Positions 1-7,605 of a stretch of 64,000 bases of DNA are shown here, one piece after another. This DNA is from DAOUEX01 sp034430235 (GTDB lineage Bacteria; Chloroflexota; Anaerolineae; UBA2200). Both the position numbers and the translations under genes were made by a program. The notes below the pieces were generated by a model. It searched no databases, had not been told where the DNA came from, and saw only the letters and a program-made list of their open reading frames with translations. The stretch's first letter is position 1. Each line of letters opens with the position of its first letter. The DNA lies in assembly GCA_964478075.1 (NCBI GenBank), contig CAYZGO010000018.1, forward strand, positions 8,506-72,505. The letters run 5' to 3'.

Positions 1-263
1 CAGCGCTCCAAGTCCATGCCCGCCGGGTTCATGAATGCAGGGACACGTACCCGCGCACCTTGAGCAGCCCATTCCTCAAGAAACTGCAGACCAGCGTCTC
101 CTAGATTCTTGTAGCTCACGCCCGCTATCTGCGCGCTGGCCACGGGCACCAGGCCCTCTGCCTCGTAAATCTCGGCCAAAGCGACTACCATCTGCATCGC
201 CCTTTGTACCGCCAGGCCTTTTGCGCAGGTCAGCATAGCGTGCTCTTCTTCTGTCAATCGCAT
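1..263 (-). CDS. Aconitase X, catalytic part (5' end only, cut by window edge)
   Basis: Only the first 87 codons are in the window; the gene runs off the left edge. The translation starts MRLTEEEHAML and continues with VPVASAQIAGVSYKNLGD and ARVRVPAFMNPAGMD, which I recognise as the N-terminus of the aconitase X (AcnX, DUF521) large domain. Family members dehydrate mevalonate 5-phosphate in archaea or cis-3-hydroxyproline in bacteria; they use an Fe-S cluster. The start ATG lies three bases after the stop of the small membrane protein upstream, so it belongs to the same operon as the UbiD-family decarboxylase. That pairing favours the mevalonate role, which is an inference. Whether the small swivel domain is fused or separate cannot be seen here. 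Confidence 0.85.
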   Translation of the reverse strand, partial: MRLTEEEHAMLTCAKGLAVQRAMQMVVALAEIYEAEGLVPVASAQIAGVSYKNLGDAGLQFLEEWAAQGARVRVPAFMNPAGMDLER

Positions 264-266
264 ACT

Positions 267-458
267 TCAGCGACTGTCCGACCTCCCCGTCAACACTTCG
301 AACACCAGGTAAATGGCTACAGCCAACCCCAGAAAGAGCACGAGCAACTGCCAAAAGGGTATATGCACAAAGATCACAATGCGGATTTCCCGCCAGATGA
401 GCACAAAAGCAAAGAAAAAGGCCAGTCCCCAGAGCAGACGCTTGGTCAACCTACGCAT
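267..458 (-). CDS. Small membrane protein between ubiD-like and acnX genes
   Basis: A 63-residue protein starting MRRLTKRLLWG, with two hydrophobic stretches (roughly residues 8-30 and 35-55) separated by a short segment IWREIRIV. A basic N-terminus suggests the N-end is cytoplasmic. I do not recognise a family. The start at 458 was chosen because it lies just beyond the ubiD-like stop (496) and gives a short protein with positive-inside residues before the first membrane segment; a longer reading from 629 would overlap the decarboxylase gene heavily and adds a low-complexity Arg-rich leader. Its tight placement between two soluble enzymes of a probable shared pathway is notable, but no function can be claimed. 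Confidence 0.6.
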   Translation of the reverse strand: MRRLTKRLLWGLAFFFAFVLIWREIRIVIFVHIPFWQLLVLFLGLAVAIYLVFEVLTGRSDSR

Positions 459-495
459 GTCTATTCGTCTCCTGAAAGTATTTGCCCAAGTACCT

Positions 496-1812
496 CTACG
501 CTGCCTTATACCTGACCTTGTGAAACGCGGCTCGCTCCTGCTCCGTGCGCAGAGCGCCAGAGGGTTTGCGCCAGGGGATTGTGGCATCGAGCCCCATCTT
601 GGCTGTGCGCGACTTAACGCCAGGAACATGCAGCGCCGAAGGATCGAGCGAGCTGCCAGGCTGGTCAGGCAGCACTACCACATCACACTCTGCTTGAAAA
701 CGCGTGGCCATGGCCCATTCCAGTTCAGCCGGATCGTAGATGTTGATGTCCTCGTCCACGATGAGCACATGCTTGAGAGAAGCATGGCCCCGAAAGGCTG
801 CTTCGATAGCTCGCCTGCCATCGTCTGGATTGCGCTTGCGAATCTGCACTACGGCATGCAGCCACGAGGCGCCACCTGGCGTGAGCAGCACGTTGACGCA
901 ATCGCAGACCTTGTTCACCTCTTCGTAAATACTCGGCTCACGAGGCATGCCCATGAGCAATTTGTGCTCCAACCCTCCCGGCAGCAGAGCCTGGTAGATC
1001 GCATCACGCCGATGGGTGATGCACTTGATTTCAACTACTGGCTGACAGCGCACGATGTCCATCGTCTCAGTCAGATCCAGGAAGGGGCCTTCGTCCACCA
1101 ATTGCCGGGTGATACGGCCTTCCAACACAATCTCGGCCTCGGCAGGTACTTCCAGCGCCACAGTGCAGCACTTAACCAGGGGAGTTGGCAGCAGCGCGTT
1201 AGCAATGCAGAGCTCGTCCACGCCTGGCGGTGGGCTCATGGCGGCCGCGAGCAATACGCCCAGCGAATTGCCAATGCAGATGGCGATCTCGAGTTCTCCC
1301 CCGGCTTTCTGCACGGCCGTGTGTGTACCACGTCCCTCTATGAGCCGTGCTGCAAAATGCGTCTCATCAAGCCGCATCAGCCGATGGAAGCACGTGTTGC
1401 GGCCTAACTCGGGATCCTTCACAATGGCGACTCCTGCTGTCACGTAGGGGCCGCCGTCGCCAGGCAAATGCGTTAGGATAGGCAGCTTGTATAGATCCAC
1501 GCTCTTCTCCACAACTTCCTGGCAAGGTGCAGCGGCGACCATCTGCGGCGGGACAGGATTGCGCAGCGCTTCAGCCAGCGTAACAAGCAGCCCCTCTCTG
1601 GGCACATCCAGGCCGAGCGCGACGAGCTCTCGGCTCGAGCAGATGCCCGCGGCCACAGTGTGATCTGAGCCCTTAGCGCAGCGAAAAAGCACTGGTCGCT
1701 CGCCAAGTTGGTGGATCAGCGCAGCCATCTCCAGGTGAGGATCAACCTCCTGGGAGATTGTCAACAACTGCCCTGTGCTCCTCGTCTTTTCCAGAAACTC
1801 GCGAAAGCTCAA
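496..1812 (-). CDS. UbiD-family decarboxylase (possible anhydromevalonate phosphate decarboxylase)
   Basis: A 438-residue protein of the UbiD family, enzymes that use prenylated FMN for reversible decarboxylation of alpha,beta-unsaturated acids. It begins MSFREFLEKT and carries the N-terminal prefix typical of the shorter archaeal-type members (SSRELVALGL), a central GPYVTAGVAIVKDPELG segment, EGRITRQLVDEGPF, and a C-terminal VDEDINIYDPAELEWA and KMGLDAT. The length matches that subgroup (about 420-440) rather than the longer ubiquinone type. The ATG overlaps the rnz stop by four bases, and the small membrane protein and aconitase X follow. Family knowledge: archaea use AcnX plus a UbiD protein to convert mevalonate 5-phosphate to isopentenyl phosphate. 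The substrate here is inferred from the neighbour only. No UbiX flavin prenyltransferase is in the window. Confidence 0.85.
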   Translation of the reverse strand: MSFREFLEKTRSTGQLLTISQEVDPHLEMAALIHQLGERPVLFRCAKGSDHTVAAGICSSRELVALGLDVPREGLLVTLAEALRNPVPPQMVAAAPCQEVVEKSVDLYKLPILTHLPGDGGPYVTAGVAIVKDPELGRNTCFHRLMRLDETHFAARLIEGRGTHTAVQKAGGELEIAICIGNSLGVLLAAAMSPPPGVDELCIANALLPTPLVKCCTVALEVPAEAEIVLEGRITRQLVDEGPFLDLTETMDIVRCQPVVEIKCITHRRDAIYQALLPGGLEHKLLMGMPREPSIYEEVNKVCDCVNVLLTPGGASWLHAVVQIRKRNPDDGRRAIEAAFRGHASLKHVLIVDEDINIYDPAELEWAMATRFQAECDVVVLPDQPGSSLDPSALHVPGVKSRTAKMGLDATIPWRKPSGALRTEQERAAFHKVRYKAA

Positions 1813-2768
1813 GTCTGCTGTCCTTTATCCGGCGAAGGTTCTGCTTCCAGAGTGACCGCCCTGGTGATGCGGAAACGATCAAAGTCCCTGGCCACTACTG
1901 TATCCGTGAAGATGGGGCAGGCTTCGGCCAGGATCTGACTGGCCGAATATCGCCGCGAAATGTGCGTCAGGCACAACCTCCCAACCCCAGCCTGGTAGGC
2001 CAAGGTGGCTGCCTGGGAAGCCGTGAGATGGCCAAAACGCACCGCCATATCTGCCTCCACGTCCAGGTAAGTCGCTTCGATTACCAGGGCATCGGCACCC
2101 GCCACGTATTCGATCAGGCCCTCGATCTGTGCAGCGTCTCCCACCCAGGCCAGTTTCGCTCCAGGGATCAAGCGGCCCAGGACTTGATCGGGGTTTATCA
2201 CCGTGCCGTCTGCCAGCGTGATTGACTGACCCTGCACCAGCAGCTTGCGCTCCGGGCCAGCCGGCACGCCCAGTCGCTCTGCCGTCCCGGACAGAAAAGG
2301 GCGTCGGCTTTCTTCCTCAAATAGGAAGCCAAAACACCCTGGTCCCCGATGCACCACGGGAAAAGCAGTTATCGTCAGCCCGCGCCGCTGCCAGATAACT
2401 CCAGGTTGAATCTCGTGATAGTCAATCCTCAGTTGCACCTCGCCGCCCCGCAAGACCACATTCATCAAGTCACGGACACGCTCCAGGGCCCAACCGCCAC
2501 CATATATACTTAGATGGCTCGTTGCTTCCCACCGCGCAAAGGTGGACACGAGACCCCCCAGACCCAGCATGTGATCGAGATGGCCGTGCGTCAGCAAGAC
2601 CTTGTTCAGCCGCTTGAAGCCAAGGCCACTTCTCAGTATCTGGCGCTGAGTTCCCTCGCCGCAATCCACGAGGAAGCGTTGATCCTTGTGCATGACCATT
2701 GCCGCCGAAAGACCGCGCTCTATGGACGGTGCGGATGCAGACGTGCCAAGGAAAACGAATTCGAACAT
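1809..2768 (-). CDS. rnz: Ribonuclease Z
   Basis: A 319-residue metallo-beta-lactamase-fold endonuclease that trims tRNA 3' trailers. It begins MFEFVFLGTSASAP, and the zinc motif THGHLDH (His61, His63, Asp65, His66) follows an LVDCGEGTQRQ segment, both characteristic of RNase Z. Later metal ligands fit GDAAQIEG (about residue 210) and the HLTASQAA and THISRRY motifs near the C-terminus. Length matches bacterial RNase Z (about 300-320). The gene lies five bases after the unrecognised upstream gene and overlaps the ubiD-like gene by ATGA, so it is co-transcribed with what look like metabolic genes; there is no obvious functional reason. Confidence 0.95.
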   Translation of the reverse strand: MFEFVFLGTSASAPSIERGLSAAMVMHKDQRFLVDCGEGTQRQILRSGLGFKRLNKVLLTHGHLDHMLGLGGLVSTFARWEATSHLSIYGGGWALERVRDLMNVVLRGGEVQLRIDYHEIQPGVIWQRRGLTITAFPVVHRGPGCFGFLFEEESRRPFLSGTAERLGVPAGPERKLLVQGQSITLADGTVINPDQVLGRLIPGAKLAWVGDAAQIEGLIEYVAGADALVIEATYLDVEADMAVRFGHLTASQAATLAYQAGVGRLCLTHISRRYSASQILAEACPIFTDTVVARDFDRFRITRAVTLEAEPSPDKGQQT

Positions 2769-2773
2769 GCAGA

Positions 2774-4243
2774 TTACTCCCTAGATGATGATGCGGACCT
2801 GGCCCTCTCATTCGCTGCCGCGTGCTCGCTTTGCAGTTCGTCCAGTGAAAGGCAGGCGTGCACCGGAGCGGGATGCTTGTCACACCAGTCCTTCACTGCA
2901 GGCGTGAAGCGGAAAAGGGCAGCCAAGTCTGCTGGATAATGACGCGGGTTGACGCCCAACAGATGGACGTCAAAGCCTGAAAACGCTCCCATCCAGGCAT
3001 CCATTTCAACCGTGTCGAACGACCCGGCAAAGTTGGGCACTGGAGCGAAGAGCACTGGCTGCCCCTTCGGCAACTCAGCAGTCATGCGCTTCAGGAAAGC
3101 CAGGCTGTCCGTGCAGTTGAAAGGCAGCCACAAGGGCAGCAAGCTGCTGAGCCTGGCGCCTACCGGATTGACCTGCGTGAAGCAATCAATGAACGTCCCC
3201 TGTGGCTCACGGCCTTCCTTGCGCTGCACTGCCAGGTGGGCGTGAAAGGCCAGAGTGCTGTAGTATTCTGGGCTATCACCGCTCAAGGACAGAAACCCAT
3301 AGCCATTCTTGCGCGCAAAAGACTGACAGGCCAGGCGAAACTCTGGCAAAGTACCCCACTCAGATTCTGGCTGTATCTCCAAAGGCAAGTCAAGGCTCCA
3401 GCCCCGTCGAGCCAGCCCCGTTGAGCGGTCGCCCGCAGGGCAACGGCCACCGACGAAGGGCGAGCCCTCCTGGCGTTGCATGGCCTCGATCTCAGGGCGG
3501 CCGGCCAGGAATTCCTCGTCGCTGACGCCACCCAGCCCGCCCACCTGAAACGTGTGCCGTTCTCCGACCCGATACTGCCGCCACGGATAGCGGCAATCTA
3601 TGAAAATGATGGCCCCACCTGGCTTAAGCCAGCGGCGAATCGCCTCCCGGTAGGCCTGTGGAAGGTCGAGCAGCTTGTACCGTATGTGATTGACCCAGCG
3701 CACCAGAAACCGGTCGTGCAGGGGATCGTAATGGTTGATAATCGCCAGATCGGGATTGCGCGCCAGGATGCGCTTGGCCAACGCTTCGCCATGAGCTTGG
3801 TAGGTTTCGATGTCGTCTGGGTGTTTGTGGTCTCTGAAACTGGTCAGAAAGTGCTGCGACAAGAAGGGCACCTGTAACGCCGTAGCCAGGTGCGCCACTC
3901 CGCCGTTCGGCGCACCGAGGATCAGTGCTTCATACGGCCCTTCCACTCCATGGTAGAAGCCAAGAGCATGGCGCACCAGGTGCGCCGTCGTGATGTGATC
4001 GGCTACCTCGGGTGCTGTACCCGTCATGCTGAGCGCACGATTCACGACCCAGGTATTGAAGCCAGGCCCCAGGCGGGAAAGCAGCGGTGCAAGACGTTGC
4101 ACCCATGGGCCAAAGTCATGCGGCTGCAGAAACTCGCCGCGCAGCGCCGCCGCCACTGAGCGCATGCAGACAGAGGAGGAATCAGTTGCCTCGAGAAGCA
4201 CCGCTCCACCCATACTTGGGCCCCCGGTGCAGCTAGACAACAC
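2774..4243 (-). CDS. Unrecognised protein, 479-489 residues
   Basis: I do not recognise this family. The protein is soluble and globular in appearance, with no signal peptide. A segment near residue 195, RRWLKPGGAIIFIDCRYPW, resembles the beta-4 region of Rossmann-fold methyltransferases, but no clear SAM-binding GxGxG motif is seen upstream. Another region reads EALILGAPNGGVAHLATAL. Two starts are possible: GTG at 4243, which overlaps the transporter gene by 11 bases, or ATG at 4213, preceded by a G-rich stretch. Co-transcription with the transporter upstream and rnz downstream is likely because the gaps are 20 bases or less on each side. A link to the transported solute is possible but not shown. 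Confidence 0.7.
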   Translation of the reverse strand: MLSSCTGGPSMGGAVLLEATDSSSVCMRSVAAALRGEFLQPHDFGPWVQRLAPLLSRLGPGFNTWVVNRALSMTGTAPEVADHITTAHLVRHALGFYHGVEGPYEALILGAPNGGVAHLATALQVPFLSQHFLTSFRDHKHPDDIETYQAHGEALAKRILARNPDLAIINHYDPLHDRFLVRWVNHIRYKLLDLPQAYREAIRRWLKPGGAIIFIDCRYPWRQYRVGERHTFQVGGLGGVSDEEFLAGRPEIEAMQRQEGSPFVGGRCPAGDRSTGLARRGWSLDLPLEIQPESEWGTLPEFRLACQSFARKNGYGFLSLSGDSPEYYSTLAFHAHLAVQRKEGREPQGTFIDCFTQVNPVGARLSSLLPLWLPFNCTDSLAFLKRMTAELPKGQPVLFAPVPNFAGSFDTVEMDAWMGAFSGFDVHLLGVNPRHYPADLAALFRFTPAVKDWCDKHPAPVHACLSLDELQSEHAAANERARSASSSRE

Positions 4244-5564
4244 CTTTTTCAGCGTGTAGTTTAGCTACCCGCTCCCTGACCTCTGCCAGCCTTGCACCGT
4301 GCAGCGGATACACCCACGCCACCACGAAGGAAACGGCCAGTGCCATTATAGGCACCAGCGTAACCAGTAGACGCATGCCAAACAGTGCCGTAGCTGGCTG
4401 CTCGCTCAGGTACGCGTTGTAGCCGCTGAGCTGCAAGGTCGTAGAGAGCAGGATGGCTTTGAGGGCAATCCCCAGGCGAATCACAAAGCCGTTCATACCA
4501 AAATACATGCCTTCGCGCCGCCGGCCGGTGGTCAACTCGTCCTCGTCCACGACGTCGGCGATCAGCAGGTCAGTCAGCATCATCATAGCTGCCAGCCCCG
4601 CACCCGCAGCAGCCATGGACAGCAGCCCGCTGACAAAGTTGCTGGCCACCAGAAAAGGCAGCAGCCCCACCGCAAACACCACCAGGCCAAGCAGAAGTGT
4701 CGTGCGCGCCCCATACTTCTGCGTGGCTTTGGTCCACACGTAGAGCATGGGCACGGCGACAACGAATGCCGTTCCTAACAACGCGGACGTCTCCACATCA
4801 CCAACTCGCAGCACGTACTTGGCGTAAAAGGGAATGCTGGCTGTGAGCATCTCAAATACAAGTTGGATGAAGAGATTGATCACCAGGAACAGCAAGAAAG
4901 TGCGGTTCTTGAACGTGGCGGCCAAGGCTTGCTTCAGGCTCAGCGCCGGCTCCTGGCTGAACTCCTTCTTCTCACGGCTGCCCGTCAGCGAAATGAGCAG
5001 CGACGATCCAGTGATGATGCCAAAGATCACTGCCGTCCAGCCCCAGCCAATTGAACTGTACAGCAAGGGCGGAGCGGCGACGCCCAGCAGCAGCCCAATC
5101 ACCGAGAAGACCTGCCGCCAGCCCGAAACCTCTGCCCGCTGCTTGAGATCAGGGTACATTTCAGGGAAAAGCGCCGTCCAGTTCAGCACTACAAAGGTCC
5201 ACAGCGTGTCGAAGAGGAGGATGACGAGCAGGAAAAAGGCGAACAATAGCGTCATCTGCCCCACGTCCACCCTGAAAGGCGGTACCCAGATGAGAATAAA
5301 ACACAACACCAGGGGAACGGTCAGGAACATGATGTATGGAATACGGCGTCCCCAGCGCGTGCGCGTGCGGTCCGAAATCTGGCCTGCCAGTGGATCATTG
5401 ATCGCATTCCAGATGGCATAGACAGTCATAGCGATGCCAAAAAGCGCCGGAGCTAGCTTGAGCGTGTCAATGTAGAAAATGGGAGCAAACGTGTTGAAGC
5501 ACTGCATAGACAGGGCCGTGCCCAGCGACCCTACGCTGTAGGCGATCATGCGTCGCTTCCGCAT
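4233..5564 (-). CDS. GPH-family (MelB-like) MFS sugar/cation symporter
   Basis: A 443-residue integral membrane protein with about 12 hydrophobic segments. The N-terminal region contains NAINDPLAGQISDRTRTRWG followed by RRIPYI, the hallmark loop of the glycoside-pentoside-hexuronide:cation symporters (MFS_2). These import disaccharides, uronides or related glycosides with Na+ or H+. The centre holds a charged cytoplasmic loop (GSREKKEFSQEPALSL). The start ATG at 5564 has a strong ribosome binding site, GAGGAGGT, about nine bases upstream. It is the first gene of a minus-strand run that continues to the aconitase X gene; the REPIN cluster lies directly upstream. The solute is unknown. Confidence 0.88.
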   Translation of the reverse strand: MRKRRMIAYSVGSLGTALSMQCFNTFAPIFYIDTLKLAPALFGIAMTVYAIWNAINDPLAGQISDRTRTRWGRRIPYIMFLTVPLVLCFILIWVPPFRVDVGQMTLLFAFFLLVILLFDTLWTFVVLNWTALFPEMYPDLKQRAEVSGWRQVFSVIGLLLGVAAPPLLYSSIGWGWTAVIFGIITGSSLLISLTGSREKKEFSQEPALSLKQALAATFKNRTFLLFLVINLFIQLVFEMLTASIPFYAKYVLRVGDVETSALLGTAFVVAVPMLYVWTKATQKYGARTTLLLGLVVFAVGLLPFLVASNFVSGLLSMAAAGAGLAAMMMLTDLLIADVVDEDELTTGRRREGMYFGMNGFVIRLGIALKAILLSTTLQLSGYNAYLSEQPATALFGMRLLVTLVPIMALAVSFVVAWVYPLHGARLAEVRERVAKLHAEKGVV

Positions 5565-5629
5565 TGTGCTTGACCTCCTCTGTGTACTATCCGTCAGTCA
5601 GTAGACATGGCTTGAAAACAGGAGCAAAC

Positions 5630-5858
5630 GTAGTAGCCACTTGAGTCGCCTCTTTCGATCAACAACGACTGAAGTCGTTACTACAAACCTTCGCCACAGC
5701 GATTGTGATGCATCCGTAGTAGCGACTTGAGTCGCTTCTTCCGCGTCAGCAACGACTGAAGTCGTCACTCCAAACAGTCGCCACAGCGATTGTGATTCAT
5801 TCGTCGTAGCGACTTTACTCGGCTCTTGCGCGTGCACGACGACTCAAGTCGTTGCTAC
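5630..5858. repeat. Three tandem REPIN-like palindromes, period about 86 bases
   Basis: This block fills most of the gap between the transporter and the PHP gene. Each unit has a left arm starting GTAGTAGC with core CGACTTGAGTCG, a spacer of about 15 bases, and an inverted arm of core ACGACTGAAGTCGT ending ACTAC. The units lie at 5630-5684, 5716-5771 and 5803-5858. The linkers also repeat: CCACAGCGATTGTGAT is found after units 1 and 2, giving a true tandem period of 86-87 bases. The GTAG at the foot of each hairpin is the tetranucleotide recognised by REP-associated transposases, and such a gene sits near 55 kb with the same palindromes around it. Confidence 0.85.
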
Positions 5859-5886
5859 AGGCCTTCGAGACCAGCAGTAGCGTATG

Positions 5887-7605
5887 CTATTGCCCTTTTC
5901 TGATGAAGTGTCTCCACTCTCCGTGGGTTCCGTCGTCCGTCACGCCGTAGTAGGCATGTAGCTTACCGTCACTACCGCGCTGCACGAAATCATAGCGCTT
6001 GCGACCTGAGCGGCGATATGACTTCCACAGACCGATGTTCCCATGCCACGCAACCTTGTCCACCTGAACCGGCCGAGTCTCGTATTCGGTAATGGCATAG
6101 CGCCATAGACGACGGGCTGAGGAGCGGGTCACGTTTCGTACCACGTTGCCATTACGCAGGTCTTTGAGCGTGTAGTACTCTGTGCCTTCGCGATCAACCG
6201 TCTCTACAATCTCCACGCCAGTCCTGGGAGGTCTGACGGGCGGCTCTTCGCCGGTGGTCGTCGTGGCGGCGGCGGCTGCCTCCTGCAACACGCCCGGCGC
6301 ACCCAGGGCCCGCCGGACCAATTGCACGACCTCGTCACGCATGGCGCGGCTCGTCTCGGACTCCTGCCGCACATAGATCTCAATCCCTTCCAGAGCATAT
6401 GGTGGCTTGTCGCCTTTGGGCACCGTCACGCGGAGGACATTCTTGCCCCTCGTCTTCAACACGTCTATGTCTGCTTCAATCGGCGGAGTGAGGGCACGAC
6501 GTATCTCAGCAACCAGCGTGCGACTCGCTTCCTTGGGACGACTAACACCTGCGAGCGGGGCCTTTGGCTTCGAGCCTACACCCACGTAGACTGTGCCTCC
6601 ATTTGTATTGGCAAAGGCCGCGACGTCACGGAGTATGGCGCGTAGATGTCCGCCCTTGCGCGCCATGCTGTCGTGGAAGGATTGCACGATGCTGCGGCCT
6701 GCCTCCTGAGCCACCTGCACGTAATCGAAGGACGGCTGGGCTGGCCGATAGGGCCGTGTGCGAGTAAAGTCATTGCTGAGGAAGACCTTCTTCAGCGCCT
6801 CAAAGCTTACCTCGGGCAACAGAACCTCCGTCACCCGATCACCAATGCCGAGCTCACGCTCGTCTTTCGGATGGCGATCCAGGCGGTGGGCATCGGAACT
6901 CTGTATGCAATGCATACGGCGTGGGTATTCAGGCTTAGACCCATCATAGAAAGAGGCCGTCGTGTGCCGCCCCGGCCGCTCCAAATCCGTAACTTCCAGA
7001 GCATACAAATGGGGATCTTGGGTGTAGGCAATTTTGGTCTGGCCACCGAAATCGTAGCCGCGCATGGCCACACCATGGGTCGAATTGGCATGTGCGGCAA
7101 TCACCAATCCGCCCGCTTCGGCGATGATACGATAGGCTGTCAGTACATCTACCGTTGCCCCGACCTCGCCGGAACCGAGGTCCAGTTTGTCAGGCGGGAC
7201 CCTCAGATCGAGCAGGATGTGCTCCAAGTCCCGGACCGAAGTCTCCGGAGGGAAAATGCCCAAGATGTGAAAGCCCAAGGTAGCCGTGAACTCGAATCCT
7301 GGTAAAATCAATATCTTGCGTCCCAAGCGCTCGTACTCTTCCAATTCACGCTTCTCCTCGTTGTGCAGGCGCTTAAGACGCTCCAAGAGCTGGAGTTCCT
7401 GAATCCTGGCCCTCAAAGTTGCAACGCCGGCCACGGTGTTGTGGTCCGCAATGGCAAGGATGTCCAGGCCTTGCTCCTCCGCCTTCTGCAGAATCTGCCG
7501 GTAAGTCACCTTTGGTTGTTGATAGTCAAACGAAGCTGGCGTATGGATATGCAGGTCCATACGTCGCCAAGTCATCTGCTGCTTTGCTTTTCTACTGTTT
7601 GACAC
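5887..7605 (-). CDS. PHP-domain phosphoesterase fused to an AlbA/Schlafen-like DNA-binding domain
   Basis: A 572-residue two-domain protein. Residues about 15-280 form a PHP domain: MDLHIHTPASFDY holds the HxH metal motif, AIADHNTVAG the third ligand region, and QSSDAHRLD a late one. Residues about 300-440 look like an AlbA_2 (Schlafen-type) domain: RDVAAFANTNGGTVYVGV and ETSRAMRDEVVQLVRR. A C-terminal segment of about 110 residues is unassigned. PHP proteins hydrolyse phosphoesters, and AlbA_2 domains bind nucleic acid, so a nucleic-acid-related hydrolase is inferred. The start is uncertain: GTG at 7605, overlapping lon by 14 bases, ATG at 7575 or ATG at 7560 just before the HxH motif. No strong ribosome binding site picks one. 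Confidence 0.8.
   Translation of the reverse strand: MSNSRKAKQQMTWRRMDLHIHTPASFDYQQPKVTYRQILQKAEEQGLDILAIADHNTVAGVATLRARIQELQLLERLKRLHNEEKRELEEYERLGRKILILPGFEFTATLGFHILGIFPPETSVRDLEHILLDLRVPPDKLDLGSGEVGATVDVLTAYRIIAEAGGLVIAAHANSTHGVAMRGYDFGGQTKIAYTQDPHLYALEVTDLERPGRHTTASFYDGSKPEYPRRMHCIQSSDAHRLDRHPKDERELGIGDRVTEVLLPEVSFEALKKVFLSNDFTRTRPYRPAQPSFDYVQVAQEAGRSIVQSFHDSMARKGGHLRAILRDVAAFANTNGGTVYVGVGSKPKAPLAGVSRPKEASRTLVAEIRRALTPPIEADIDVLKTRGKNVLRVTVPKGDKPPYALEGIEIYVRQESETSRAMRDEVVQLVRRALGAPGVLQEAAAAATTTTGEEPPVRPPRTGVEIVETVDREGTEYYTLKDLRNGNVVRNVTRSSARRLWRYAITEYETRPVQVDKVAWHGNIGLWKSYRRSGRKRYDFVQRGSDGKLHAYYGVTDDGTHGEWRHFIRKGQ

Noticed and set aside
496..1407. Long plus-strand frames opposite the ubiD-like gene
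   Set aside because: They are antisense shadows of a clear UbiD-family gene, with no family match of their own.
5598..5837. Open frame of 79 codons on the minus strand over the REPIN block
   Set aside because: The translation is three copies of the repeat itself (SLWRLFGVTTSVV type), with no start signal; it is a by-product of tandem palindromes.
5565..5886. CRISPR array in the 86-base tandem block
   Set aside because: The linkers are repeated rather than unique and the repeats are inverted pairs; no cas gene is near. No CRISPR array was seen anywhere in the window.
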